Assembly: GCA_036721445.1 (NCBI GenBank)
Contig: DAIMKZ010000001.1
Location: 1-64,000, forward strand
Length of the DNA stretch: 64,000 nt
DNA from: UBA4055 sp036721445
GTDB taxonomy: Bacteria; UBA4055
Reading direction: 5' to 3'
The position numbers and the translations under genes are program-made. Shown here piece after piece: positions 36,880 to 46,451 of this stretch (position 1 is the first letter of the stretch; each line of letters starts with the position of its first letter). The notes beneath the pieces are model-generated. The model was given only the letters and a program-made list of their open reading frames with translations, had not been told where the DNA came from and searched no databases.

Positions 36880-38004
36880 CTAGTCCGCAATTTTCACCAG
36901 TTCCTTCTCTATACTTTCCCAAACAAGTTCTGATTCAGCTTTTATACAATTGCTCTTATATGAATTGTATTTTCTATCATCATTAAGCAGACCGTTTATC
37001 TTTTCAGCTATAACATCTTCATTTTCCGGATCAGTAACTTCACCGACGTTGTAACCTTTAATATATCTCGACATTTCAGGAAAATCGGATGCTATCTGCG
37101 GGATTTGAGCCTGTATCAGTTCGAACATTTTATTCGGTGCGGAATAGTAATAGCTTTTACCATAATTCTTTATCAGGCACAGACCGATATACGCGCAGAC
37201 TGTGTAATTGATAAGTTCACTGTGCGGAAAAGGACCTGCAAAATATACCCGGTGACCTATGCGGAGCTTAGCTGCGAGATCTCTGAGCCTGTACTTTTCC
37301 GATCCGTCTCCGATAAGAACAAGAACGGCGCACTCATCAACCTTTACGAACGATCTGATAATTCCGTCCAAACCGTTGTTTACAAGAAAATGACCCTGAT
37401 ACAGAACGATCCTCTTGGCCTTATCGATACCTGCAGTATCGTGAAGAATATCCTTGTTTGCAGGGATATCTTTCTTTAACGGCAGGTTCGTAAAGACACG
37501 AACTTCCTTAATCCTGTATATACTTTCGAGCTCTTTCGCTATAGGTGCTGATACTGTGATGACACTTTTTGCGCCTTTAATAAAGGCCTTTTCATAACTG
37601 GTCCAGAATTTTTTAGCCGCGGGTCTGTCCTCGACCTGCGAATTTCCGTGCCAGAATTCATGAGCGTCGTAGATATAAGGTTTCCTTTTGAGTCTCGACG
37701 CAAAAAAAACAGGAAGCAGAGGAAAGATGTCGTGAGAATAGAGGACCGTGCATTTTTCGAAAATAAGAACCAAGAAAAGTTTTACCCAGAATATCATAAT
37801 GTTAAGGACAAGCGGCAGAGTTTTAAAAAGTCTGATCCTCTCGTTTTCTATCCCTTCCCAGCCTTTAAGTTCATCATTATCATACCTGATACCTATTACT
37901 TTGACCTCATAGCCGTTTTTCAAAAAGCTACGCGCGACCTTGTACCCCCTATACTCATGGTGAAGCGTGTCAAAAACAGCGAATATTATCTTTTTTCTGA
38001 TCAA
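36880..38004 (-). CDS. Group 4 glycosyltransferase (GT-B fold)
   Basis: 374 residues. The C-terminal half carries the typical GT4 nucleotide-sugar region (YQGHFLVNNGLDGIIRSF, then VLIGDGSEKYRL, PNKMFELIQAQIPQIAS with the E-x7-E-like acidic pair in part). The N-terminal half has the YDAHEFWHGN acceptor region. The start is TTG in a TTGA overlap with the upstream gene. Probably adds a sugar to a lipid-linked or LPS intermediate; specificity unknown. Confidence 0.83.
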   Translation of the reverse strand: MIRKKIIFAVFDTLHHEYRGYKVARSFLKNGYEVKVIGIRYDNDELKGWEGIENERIRLFKTLPLVLNIMIFWVKLFLVLIFEKCTVLYSHDIFPLLPVFFASRLKRKPYIYDAHEFWHGNSQVEDRPAAKKFWTSYEKAFIKGAKSVITVSAPIAKELESIYRIKEVRVFTNLPLKKDIPANKDILHDTAGIDKAKRIVLYQGHFLVNNGLDGIIRSFVKVDECAVLVLIGDGSEKYRLRDLAAKLRIGHRVYFAGPFPHSELINYTVCAYIGLCLIKNYGKSYYYSAPNKMFELIQAQIPQIASDFPEMSRYIKGYNVGEVTDPENEDVIAEKINGLLNDDRKYNSYKSNCIKAESELVWESIEKELVKIAD

Positions 38005-38789
38005 TTAAGTATATCTTTATTTAATCTGTAGAATCCCTTAAAATTTTCAGGTTTAAGCCAGTAATAGCTCAATCCCTGCGTGTCTGATTTAACTACTTTA
38101 TTTTTTGATTCCGACGCGTAAATAACATTAAAACTGTCTGGGGATGAAACATCCGTTATCATTCCGAACATTCCGTCATTCAATACTACCAGATCTCCGT
38201 TCCTGATATCGTTTTTCTTTAACTTTGATGAATTTTTTAGTATTTCTTTTGAATCCATGTAACCTTTGAACTTCATCTTGTTCTCTGCAGCGGAATTTCT
38301 CCATATAGCACATATAAGATGTGAATTGTCCGCAGCTCTGTCTTTATCCGGATCGGCACCGAGCCTGAATTTCAGGCCCTCATATTTTGACGCCCACTTA
38401 TTGACCGAAACCGCGAAATTTAGAGGTACGGATACGGTCGGATCTGCGCTTTTCTGTTCGAAATTTGAGGCGAATTCATCTTCGAACTGTGCGGTCATTT
38501 CATCCTCTCCGTCAAAATACTCGCCGTCAATTCTGTTCTGTTCGGCATCGTCCGCCGCCGGATCGAATTTCTGTTCTTTTTCCGAGGCAGCAGACGCTTT
38601 TTTATCTTTAAGATTTTCAATTTTTTCACCGGTCCTGACATTTTTATCATGGTCATAGAACATAAAATACCAAACAGCAGCTGCTGCAATTACAAGAATA
38701 ATCAGTGCCGTGAAAATATCGAAAATGCGGGCAAAGAAACCTCCTTTGCTTTTCTTACTGCTTTTTTTCATTCTGCTTTTTTTTGCCAT
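38001..38789 (-). CDS. Single-pass membrane protein with a degenerate NlpC/P60-like domain
   Basis: 262 residues: a basic cytoplasmic N-terminus, a transmembrane helix at about 25-44, an acidic linker (60-120), then a 110-residue domain. The domain follows the NlpC/P60 order: KYEGLKFRLGADPDKDRAADNSHLICAIWR at 135-164 aligns with the "Y.G..Y..GG....DCSG.V..." active-site block, and RNGDLVVLNDGMFGMITDV at 196-214 aligns with the "GDL....HV.I" block. The catalytic Cys is Asn155 and the histidine position is Gly. It is likely catalytically dead and used for binding, not cleavage. Confidence in the family is moderate. Confidence 0.65.
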   Translation of the reverse strand: MAKKSRMKKSSKKSKGGFFARIFDIFTALIILVIAAAAVWYFMFYDHDKNVRTGEKIENLKDKKASAASEKEQKFDPAADDAEQNRIDGEYFDGEDEMTAQFEDEFASNFEQKSADPTVSVPLNFAVSVNKWASKYEGLKFRLGADPDKDRAADNSHLICAIWRNSAAENKMKFKGYMDSKEILKNSSKLKKNDIRNGDLVVLNDGMFGMITDVSSPDSFNVIYASESKNKVVKSDTQGLSYYWLKPENFKGFYRLNKDILN

Positions 38790-38816
38790 AATCTTTCATC
38801 CCTGTTTTTACATAAT

Positions 38817-39383
38817 TCATATCAGATATACAAAGAGCTGAAAACATCCTATTATGAACCCGAGCACTCCGCCGAAATAAGTTACATATGCAAGCTGTGT
38901 TCTCGTTACGCTCAGGATTATCTCTTCAAGCCTTTCAAGTGAAAATTCTCTTACTTTTGTTTTTACCGTCTCCCTGATGTCAAGTTCTTCTAGTACTGCG
39001 GGAAGCTCTTTATCCATCATTTCGATCACTTTATCAGAGATCATCTTTTTAATATCGGATGTTATGAAGGACGAGAGAATTCCGAACTGACCGTACATAT
39101 TTTCGAGAGCATCGTATATCTTTCTTCTTACAGATTCTTTTCTGAATAGTTCATGAAGCGAATCGTTCGTCAGAAGGTGATCCCCGACAGTGTTCCCAAT
39201 TTTCTCGGCAAGATTATCGTGCTCTTTGGGTATTACCCCCGGAGTAAAAGGAATCCTGAGCCCGAAGATGATCACAGGATTGAACGGCCTGAAAAGCATC
39301 TTTATTGCGAGATAGTTGGTAAGCAACCCGATCAGCGCACCTATCAGCGGTGGCAGTATATACTTCAGAATTTCAATACTCAA
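38817..39383 (-). CDS. DUF445 membrane protein
   Basis: About 188 residues with an N-terminal helix pair and a C-terminal helix (the hydrophobic GGVLGFIIGCFQLFVYLI). The LTNYLAIKMLFRP segment and IPFTPGVIPKEHDNLAEKIG are DUF445 signatures; the family (YheB-like) is of unknown function. An ATG at 39395 is followed by an internal GAGGTG just before TTG 39383, so I prefer the TTG. It directly follows the methyltransferase gene. Confidence 0.78.
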   Translation of the reverse strand: MSIEILKYILPPLIGALIGLLTNYLAIKMLFRPFNPVIIFGLRIPFTPGVIPKEHDNLAEKIGNTVGDHLLTNDSLHELFRKESVRRKIYDALENMYGQFGILSSFITSDIKKMISDKVIEMMDKELPAVLEELDIRETVKTKVREFSLERLEEIILSVTRTQLAYVTYFGGVLGFIIGCFQLFVYLI

Positions 39384-39384
39384 T

Positions 39385-40122
39385 TCACACCTCATTTGTT
39401 TTTACAGCTACTGCCTGATACCTGTCAAGTTTCTTGTTCCGCGTCTGCTTTCTGCTCAGGAAAGGAAGCAGTTTTACTAATTTAAATCCGTTTTGTTTTA
39501 GAAGCTCTTTTATCTCTGTTGGTGAATAGCCTCTTTCATAATGAGTTTCCTCAAAAGTGACGAACCTTCCGTCCTTTTCCTTTATAAAGAACTTCATCCT
39601 GCATTCCAGAATAAGAGTGTCCATATCGAATTCGGAATCATAGGAAATAAAAAAATCTTCAGTCTCCTCGATCTTAACCCCTTCCCATTCATTTACAAGA
39701 CCGTAGATCGAATTAAAATCGAACAGGAGAAGACCGTCTTCATTTAAAACTTTATTACAGCCTCTGAAAAACGATAACAGATCTTTGGTTTTTTTAAGGT
39801 AATTCACAGTATCGAAAACTGATATCAGATTATCATATTTTTTGTCCGATCTGAAATTTTTCATATCGCCGACGGCAAATTCGCTTCCGGGCAATTTTTT
39901 CCTGGAAATATTCACCATTTCACGGCTGATGTCGAAACCTGACACTTTGTAACCAAGCTGCCTGAAGTAGACAAGCTCCTCGGAAGTACCGCAGCCGGCA
40001 TCCAGTATATTTGTCCTTTTTCCTCCTGACGACAAGATAAGATCATCTAGACAGTCAACGAGCTCCTGATAATCAAAAGGGCTCATTATAAGATCGTAAT
40101 ACTTCGCAATTCTGTCAAACAT
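39385..40122 (-). CDS. Class I SAM-dependent methyltransferase
   Basis: 245 residues. Motif I LDAGCGTSEE near 39-49, the acidic ribose-binding GFDISREMV and the VGDMKNF adenine-binding segment make it a Rossmann-fold methyltransferase. Substrate unknown. Its start overlaps the stop of the inositol-monophosphatase-like gene by one base (TAATG). Confidence 0.83.
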   Translation of the reverse strand: MFDRIAKYYDLIMSPFDYQELVDCLDDLILSSGGKRTNILDAGCGTSEELVYFRQLGYKVSGFDISREMVNISRKKLPGSEFAVGDMKNFRSDKKYDNLISVFDTVNYLKKTKDLLSFFRGCNKVLNEDGLLLFDFNSIYGLVNEWEGVKIEETEDFFISYDSEFDMDTLILECRMKFFIKEKDGRFVTFEETHYERGYSPTEIKELLKQNGFKLVKLLPFLSRKQTRNKKLDRYQAVAVKTNEV

Positions 40123-40913
40123 TACTGCTCATCCTTTAAGTGTTTATTTATTATTCTGAACATATCCCCGAAAACGGCCGGTTGCGCGCATATAATGCAC
40201 CCGTTGTTTAGAAAACCGCCTTCTCCCCTAAAGTCACTTACAGCTGCTCCCGCTTCCTTCGCGATTACAACTCCTGCGGCCATATCCCAAGGTGACAGCC
40301 ACCCTTCAAAGAATCCGTCGAACCTTCCCGCAGCAACATAGGCAAGATCAAGTGCCGCACTTCCCATTCTGCGTATTCCTGAAGATGAAGCTAGTATTTC
40401 CGACAGACAGGTAAAATATTTATCTCTCTTACAGGGTCTTCTGAATGGCATACCGGTGGCTATCAGACATTGACTTATTACTTTAGGGGACGATACCTGA
40501 ATTTTACTTCCGTTCAAAAACGATCCTCCTCCCTTAAAGGCATGGAAAAATTCATCTGAGTAAGGGTCATATATTACACCTGCCTGAATATCGCCTTCCG
40601 TATAAAAACCTATTGAAACGGCGCTGTGCTTCAGTCCGTGTATAAAATTGGTCGTTCCGTCTAGAGGGTCGATTATCCACAGATCGTTTTTGGGCTCAAA
40701 GCTGCCGCCGTCCTCCTCGGCCAGAAAGTTATGGTCCGGAAATTCCTGCAGGATGATATTTTTTATCATATCCTGACATTTGACATCTGTTTCTGTTATG
40801 TAATCCGAAGGTGATTTTATTGTAATTCCGGAAGGCTCGGATTCTCTGATCACTTCTCCTGCTGCGCGTGCCGCCTTAACTGATATCTGAATTATTTTCG
40901 AAAGAGCTACCAT
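40122..40913 (-). CDS. suhB: Inositol monophosphatase family protein (SuhB-like)
   Basis: 263 residues with the full metal-dependent signature: LAEEDGGS near 64-71, IIDPLDGTTNFIHG near 81-94 and SPWDMAAGVVIAKEAGA near 209-225. Family members dephosphorylate inositol phosphates or act on fructose-1,6-bisphosphate or NADP, and SuhB also assists rRNA synthesis in E. coli. Overlaps the TPR gene upstream by seven bases. Confidence 0.88.
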   Translation of the reverse strand: MVALSKIIQISVKAARAAGEVIRESEPSGITIKSPSDYITETDVKCQDMIKNIILQEFPDHNFLAEEDGGSFEPKNDLWIIDPLDGTTNFIHGLKHSAVSIGFYTEGDIQAGVIYDPYSDEFFHAFKGGGSFLNGSKIQVSSPKVISQCLIATGMPFRRPCKRDKYFTCLSEILASSSGIRRMGSAALDLAYVAAGRFDGFFEGWLSPWDMAAGVVIAKEAGAAVSDFRGEGGFLNNGCIICAQPAVFGDMFRIINKHLKDEQ

Positions 40914-41608
40914 TTTACTTTTTTCCTGTTCAGATAATGCTGAGCTTCTTTATGTCCCAGCCTTGCAGCTTTCTTTGTGTAGAAAAGATTTTTATCTCTC
41001 TGTTTCATTGTTTCATAAACGATCCCGATATTGTAATATGCATCTGCGTGATTTTTATCAAGCTCTATCGCTTTCATATAATGATTCAACGCCATTTCCA
41101 TGAAACCTTTAGCATATAAAGACGCTCCGATATTGTTATTGATGTCGGCGGAATTCGGGTCGAGTTCAAGAGCTTTCCTGTAATACGCAAGAGCCTCATC
41201 GTAATCTTTCAGAACATGATATACACCTCCGAGTCCTTTATATGCCGCCGGCGAACCGGGATTTAGTTCCGCGACCTTCAGATAGGATTCAACTGCATGG
41301 TTATAGTAACCTTTTTTACGGTATGCTATGGCTTTGTTAAGATAAGCCTCGTGATAATCCTTATTGACGGCAATAGCCTGATTGTAATAAATGATCGCCT
41401 TATCATAATCACCCAGCTTCACATGGCAGACGCCGAGATTATAATACCCCTCCGCAAATCCGGGATTTTTTTTCACTGATTTCTCAAAATGAGATATAGC
41501 CTGAATTACCATACCTTTCTGATAGGCTTCAATTCCGTCTGCGAAGAAATTATCAGCTTTTACTTCGGCAGCTGACAGCATCAGTATCAAAAATAAATAT
41601 TTAAGCAT
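40907..41608 (-). CDS. Exported TPR-repeat protein
   Basis: About 233 residues: a signal peptide (LKYLFLILMLSAAEVKA) then five to six consecutive 34-residue TPRs, each with the canonical small/large pattern (for example YNLGVCHVKLGDYDKAIIYYNQA, AYKGLGGVYHVLKDYDEALAYY). Likely a periplasmic scaffold. ATG 41608 follows GGAGAG at five bases; the earlier ATG at 41629 has no site. Eight-base overlap with the cysteine-desulfurase-like gene. Confidence 0.82.
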   Translation of the reverse strand: MLKYLFLILMLSAAEVKADNFFADGIEAYQKGMVIQAISHFEKSVKKNPGFAEGYYNLGVCHVKLGDYDKAIIYYNQAIAVNKDYHEAYLNKAIAYRKKGYYNHAVESYLKVAELNPGSPAAYKGLGGVYHVLKDYDEALAYYRKALELDPNSADINNNIGASLYAKGFMEMALNHYMKAIELDKNHADAYYNIGIVYETMKQRDKNLFYTKKAARLGHKEAQHYLNRKKVKW

Positions 41609-43304
41609 TGTCTCTCCGTTTAATTTCAATACAGTGATAGAAATTTTTCAGTTCCTCGATTTTTCTTTCATACTTCAGAAAATCTTTTTTTGAAGGTTTG
41701 CCAAGTTTCTCTGCTGTCTCCTTCGCGATACTCATATAGTCTTTTCTGAATTTTTCAATATCATTAAGAGATATTTTTTCTGTATCGAAATCGTCGTTTA
41801 TACTGAATTCTCTGAAACTGCTTTTATGCCCGATATACCTCCATTCTGAAGTGACTGGATCAAAACCGTACAATTTAAGGAACCTTTCACCATATTCTGC
41901 TATGAATTCTATTGCATCAATTATGTACCTTACGTCATTTTCTGTGAATATCCAGTGAAGATTTACTCTTACCCATCCGGGTTTTACGCCGGAGATACCT
42001 TCACCAACGACAATTTCCCTGTATTTCAAAGACATTTCATTTGAAATATGGAGAAGTCTGTGACCGTAGGGTCCCGCACATGAACAGCCGGCCCTTGACT
42101 GAATCCCGAAAAGGTCGCTTAAAAGCCTTGTTACCAATCTTGGATGAAGGTATTTGTCGAGATGCCTAATATTGAAAGACACAATCGCAATTCTCTTATG
42201 CGGATTTTTATTCCCCATTATCTCAACTTTACCGCTGTTCCTGAAATGACCGAAGAAAAGCTTCTTATTTCTATCCTCCAGTTTTTCGATCTCTTTGGTA
42301 CCTATCCTGCTTTTCAACTCCATTGCAAAAGCTGTTTTTATTGTCTGAAGAATGGGAGGAGTGCCTGCCTTTTCTCTTGTTTCAATGTCCTTGGAATAAT
42401 CCTGATCCGTAAAACCTACGAAGTCGACTGTTCCTCCGCCTGCAGTTGTAGGAGGAAGATCCGAACGGTACAGTTCTTTTCTGAAGATGAGCACTCCGGC
42501 GCTTCCCGGACCTCCGAGAAACTTATGCGGCGAGAAAAAAACCGCATCAAAATAACTTGTTTCATTTTTTCTCACATTAATATCGGTATAAGGTGCGACT
42601 GCTGCAAAATCAAAGAAAATATATGCGCCGTTACTATGAGCTATTTTCGCAAGTTCATATGTATCTGTTATAATACCTGTAATATTTGATCCGGCCGAGA
42701 AAGAACAGTATTTCACTTTATCTTTGTACTTATCTTTTTTCAGCTCAAGATCAAGCATTTCCTTGTCAATTTCACCTTCATCGTCAAGTTCAATAACCAC
42801 TATATCCGCGAAAGACTCTCTCCACATAACTTCATTTGTGTGGTGTTCATAAGGACCTATGAAAACGACCGGCCTGTCGATCTTTATCTTTTCAAGGATG
42901 CTGCAGGATTCACAGCCCAGACTCTTTATTGAAGAAAACATCCTGTCTTTTGTGTGGGGAGGTATGTATATACCTAGTATCTCCTGAAGCCTCTTCAGAG
43001 CGCCTGTCGATCCTGATCCGACCGAGATTATCTTGTAATTTTCATCCGTATTTACAAGCTCTTTTATTTTTTTTTCTGCCCCGTGAAGAAGTGTTGTCAG
43101 GTATTCTCCGGAGTAATCGTCAGTAGTATGTGTATTTGCGTAAGATTTTTCAATATTCTGAAGTTTTTCTTCAATGAATTTCAGGTTCCTTCCCGAAGCA
43201 GTGTAGTCGGCATAGAAAAGGTTCCTTTTCCCGAACGGGGTTTCGAACACTGAGTCGATGCCTATTATCTGATCCCTTACAAAATCTGCGCTTATCTTTT
43301 TCAT
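41601..43304 (-). CDS. Class V aminotransferase/cysteine-desulfurase-like protein with C-terminal extension
   Basis: 567 residues, longer than ordinary cysteine desulfurases (about 400). PLP Lys is in SPHKFLGGPG (about 230-240); a Cys-rich SRAGCSCAGPYGH region (about 390) resembles the sulfur-accepting loop. The histidine-containing GPYEHHTNE precedes the PLP site. The C-terminal 110 residues are an extra, partly charged domain. Could be a selenocysteine lyase-like or cysteine-desulfurase enzyme; which is not resolved. Confidence 0.78.
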   Translation of the reverse strand: MKKISADFVRDQIIGIDSVFETPFGKRNLFYADYTASGRNLKFIEEKLQNIEKSYANTHTTDDYSGEYLTTLLHGAEKKIKELVNTDENYKIISVGSGSTGALKRLQEILGIYIPPHTKDRMFSSIKSLGCESCSILEKIKIDRPVVFIGPYEHHTNEVMWRESFADIVVIELDDEGEIDKEMLDLELKKDKYKDKVKYCSFSAGSNITGIITDTYELAKIAHSNGAYIFFDFAAVAPYTDINVRKNETSYFDAVFFSPHKFLGGPGSAGVLIFRKELYRSDLPPTTAGGGTVDFVGFTDQDYSKDIETREKAGTPPILQTIKTAFAMELKSRIGTKEIEKLEDRNKKLFFGHFRNSGKVEIMGNKNPHKRIAIVSFNIRHLDKYLHPRLVTRLLSDLFGIQSRAGCSCAGPYGHRLLHISNEMSLKYREIVVGEGISGVKPGWVRVNLHWIFTENDVRYIIDAIEFIAEYGERFLKLYGFDPVTSEWRYIGHKSSFREFSINDDFDTEKISLNDIEKFRKDYMSIAKETAEKLGKPSKKDFLKYERKIEELKNFYHCIEIKRRDNA

Positions 43305-43386
43305 AATTATTTATCCCTGCTTTAGATCCGAGCCATAAATATAAATAATATCAACATCGATTTCTATACAAAAAGTAAAAGAATTT

Positions 43387-45234
43387 TTACTGATTATCCG
43401 GCACACAGATTTTCATAACACATTTCTTACAATCGAATTCAAGGATGTACTTACGGTCATTGAGAACAAGACAAAGCGGCTCGCTCATCTTTGCCGTTCC
43501 TCCGTATTTTGAGCATGAACCGAGATGATATTTCAGACAATGTCTGGATGTCATAAGGACTTTTATCTGTTTTCTCTCCGATATCTCATAAGCATTTTCG
43601 ACAATTTCAGCACCGCAAGACTTGTAATATTCGCGGGATAATTGATTTGATACATTGTAAGACCGGTCAATTTTAGCTACGGGAGAATAAATCTTTCTTT
43701 TAGGCTGAAGCTTTGGCGGGCGAATGTAGTTCTTTAGCCTTATTTCCAATAATATCTTCAGCATTTCTCTTCTCCATCCGTTTATAACAGATACGGGAAT
43801 AAAAATATCCTGTCCCGATGCTATCCCGATTTTGATAACACTGAATATCGTACTCCCTGTTTTGGACATCTGCTTTCTGATATTTTCTTCAGAGACCGAA
43901 GCATCTTTAGCTTTTGTTCCTTGGTGCGGGAATTGCGATTCCGCCTTATTTCCGTCCTCATCAGACGCTATAATGGTGAAAATTCCTTCTGATTCCGAAA
44001 TGTCTATTACTGCGCCCACACGCCTTTCGGCACCAGATAATACAGCCTTTTCGAATGAAGGATTTTCGTTCCTGAAAATATCAGTTCCGATGAATTGAGG
44101 CATTTTTTTGAACGGTGATATTTTCTCACCGTCAACAGAATTAATATTTACTCCGTCGACTTCCCCGTTCCTGCCGGTCCAGCAGATACCGTCACCGTTT
44201 TTTAGATCGTGTCCACGATCAAGGATGAAATGATTTCTTTCTATATTCCTGACCTTACCTATAAATTCTCCAAGTGAACTCTGACCTTTATCTGATATAA
44301 CTGATCCTTTCCTACCATAGTAAAAATATTGTGTAAAACCTCTGTTGAAGGATTTATCGGGGTCCGGACTGTAGCTTAAATTCACTTTGCCTGATGATGC
44401 TCTGCAGTATTTTCCATTGCTCTCTGCAACGATCCTGTCAAGTTCCTGCGAATATTTTGCGGTCACATTGCCGATATAAGGAGCGTCTTTCAGCCTTCCT
44501 TCTATCTTGAAAGAAGTCACACCTGCATCGATCATATCCTGCAAATGCCCTGACATGGAAAGATCGTTTGTCGAGAGCAGATATTTATTCTCTGCTATCA
44601 CATTTCCTTTTTCGTCGGTAAGATCGAAAGGAAGTCTGCAGACCTGCATGCACTCTCCCCTGTTCGAGCTCCTTCCGGAGAGAAACTGCGAGAAATAACA
44701 CTTTCCCGAGTATGAAACGCACAATGCACCGTGAACGAACGCTTCGAGCTCAATATCTGGGACTTCCTTATGTATCTTCCGTATCTCTTCCAGGCTAAGC
44801 TCACGGGCTAGGATCACACGCGAAAAACCGGAATCCCGCAAAAACCTTATGCGTCCGGCATCTTCATTGCCGCATTGGGTCGAAGCAATGATTTCAATGG
44901 GCGGAAGATCGAGCTTCAGTATTCCCATATCCTGAATTATAACAGCGTCAGCACCTGATCGATAAGCTTTGTTCAGTGAACCCTGAACTTGATTTTCTTC
45001 TCCGTCATAGAATATCGTATTTATCGCGACATATACTCTTGCATAGTACTGACGGGCGAATGAACAAAGTTTTCCGATATCGTCCCAGGAATTTCCGGCA
45101 GCTTTACGGGCCGAGAAACCTGGTCCTCCGATATAAACAGCGTCAGCTCCTGACATTACGGCCAGCATACCTGACTGCAGATCTTTAGCAGGCGACAGCA
45201 GCTCGAGACGTATTTTATCCGGTTTTCTCATCAT
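43387..45234 (-). CDS. U32 family protein (RlhA-like, 23S rRNA hydroxylation type)
   Basis: 615 residues. N-terminal LSPAKDLQSGMLAVMSGADAVYIGGPG and the Cys-bearing EAFVHGALCVSYSGKCYFS / SSNRGECMQVCR region are U32 signatures; the C-terminus has an additional Cys-rich block (about 570-610: CLKYHLGSCSKYGG and CKKCVMKIC). In E. coli, RlhA (YdcP) hydroxylates 23S rRNA C2501, and related U32 proteins (TrhP, YhbU) modify nucleic acids or quinones. Long homologues like this are usually the RlhA group. No obvious ribosome-binding site before ATG 45234. Confidence 0.82.
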   Translation of the reverse strand: MMRKPDKIRLELLSPAKDLQSGMLAVMSGADAVYIGGPGFSARKAAGNSWDDIGKLCSFARQYYARVYVAINTIFYDGEENQVQGSLNKAYRSGADAVIIQDMGILKLDLPPIEIIASTQCGNEDAGRIRFLRDSGFSRVILARELSLEEIRKIHKEVPDIELEAFVHGALCVSYSGKCYFSQFLSGRSSNRGECMQVCRLPFDLTDEKGNVIAENKYLLSTNDLSMSGHLQDMIDAGVTSFKIEGRLKDAPYIGNVTAKYSQELDRIVAESNGKYCRASSGKVNLSYSPDPDKSFNRGFTQYFYYGRKGSVISDKGQSSLGEFIGKVRNIERNHFILDRGHDLKNGDGICWTGRNGEVDGVNINSVDGEKISPFKKMPQFIGTDIFRNENPSFEKAVLSGAERRVGAVIDISESEGIFTIIASDEDGNKAESQFPHQGTKAKDASVSEENIRKQMSKTGSTIFSVIKIGIASGQDIFIPVSVINGWRREMLKILLEIRLKNYIRPPKLQPKRKIYSPVAKIDRSYNVSNQLSREYYKSCGAEIVENAYEISERKQIKVLMTSRHCLKYHLGSCSKYGGTAKMSEPLCLVLNDRKYILEFDCKKCVMKICVPDNQ

Positions 45235-45343
45235 GACTGAATTGTAATCCTATAATAAGGAAAAAGCAATTTCTAAATATAAAGTTTGATAAAAACGAAT
45301 TAATAAAATAAATTACAGGATAATTTGAAAGACGGGAGTGCCG

Positions 45344-46441
45344 ATGAAAATACCTTTTGTTGATCTTAAAGCTAATTATCTTTCAATAAAAGACGAGATC
45401 GATAACGCTATAAGCAGCGTAATTAACCGGACGGCTTTTATAAAAGGAGAGGAGCTGGAGCAATTCGAGAAGAACTGGGCAGAAATGTGCGGTGCGGCTT
45501 TTTGCGCCGGAACATCGAACGGAACAGCTTCACTTGAGCTTATACTGAGATCTTTAAATATTGGTCCCGGAGACGAAGTTATATGTCCGTCGCATACATT
45601 CATAGCGACCGCTGAAGCCATAGTGAACTGCGGTGCGAAACCGGTATTCGCCGACTGTCACGACAGTACGGCGCTGATAGACGCGAACGAGGTCAGAAAA
45701 GCTTTGACAGATCGAACGAAAGCTGTCATAATTGTCGATCTTTACGGTCAGCCGGCAGATCATGATGCTGTAGTAGAAGTAGTGGCTGATAAGGAAATTA
45801 CAGTTATTCAGGATGCTGCCCAGTCGCATCTTGCGGAATACAAGAAAAAACCCGTCGGCAGCTACGCAAAAGTGACGTCTTTCAGTTTCTACCCAGGCAA
45901 AAACATGGGAGCTTTCGGGGATGCGGGAGCAGCCGTTACGAACGACGAAGAACTTTTTAAAAAAATAAAAATGCTTTCTGACCACGGAAGAACAACAAAA
46001 TACGAACATCAGTTCCCCGGTACGAATGCAAGAATGGATAATCTGCAGGCCGCGATCCTCAAAGTAAAAATGAAACACCTTTCAGAATGGAATGAAAAAA
46101 GACGAAAGATAGTAAAAAAATACAAGAACGCTCTGGAAGACCGTATCGCTTTTATTGACGAGGAATCTTTTGCACGATCGGTCTATCATCTGTGCGCGGT
46201 AAGAACACCGTACAGAAAAGATCTGATCAAATTCCTTGAAGAACATGAAGTTTCAACCGGAATACATTATCCGATACCTCTTCACATGCAGCCCGCTTTC
46301 AAAGAGCTCGGATACAATGCGGGAGATCTTCCAAGATCTGAGAAAATATCTGAAGAGGTCATGTCGCTTCCTGTATTCCCTGAAATGACAGACGAACAGA
46401 CGGATTTTGTAATTGATCAGGTAAAAGAGTATTTCAGATAA
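45344..46441 (+). CDS. DegT/DnrJ/EryC1-type sugar aminotransferase
   Basis: 365 residues of PLP fold-type I. Core signatures: FVDLKANYLSI at the start, GTSNGTASL for PLP phosphate, PSHTFIATAEA, and FSFYPGKNMGAFGDAG with the Schiff-base Lys. Such enzymes aminate nucleotide-linked keto-sugars for O-antigen or exopolysaccharide. ATG 45344 has GGGAG six bases upstream; a GTG at 45338 precedes. It is followed by a GT2 and a 2-epimerase-like gene, so a surface-sugar pathway is likely. Confidence 0.9.
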   Translation: MKIPFVDLKANYLSIKDEIDNAISSVINRTAFIKGEELEQFEKNWAEMCGAAFCAGTSNGTASLELILRSLNIGPGDEVICPSHTFIATAEAIVNCGAKPVFADCHDSTALIDANEVRKALTDRTKAVIIVDLYGQPADHDAVVEVVADKEITVIQDAAQSHLAEYKKKPVGSYAKVTSFSFYPGKNMGAFGDAGAAVTNDEELFKKIKMLSDHGRTTKYEHQFPGTNARMDNLQAAILKVKMKHLSEWNEKRRKIVKKYKNALEDRIAFIDEESFARSVYHLCAVRTPYRKDLIKFLEEHEVSTGIHYPIPLHMQPAFKELGYNAGDLPRSEKISEEVMSLPVFPEMTDEQTDFVIDQVKEYFR

Positions 46442-46451
46442 TGAGGCTGTT

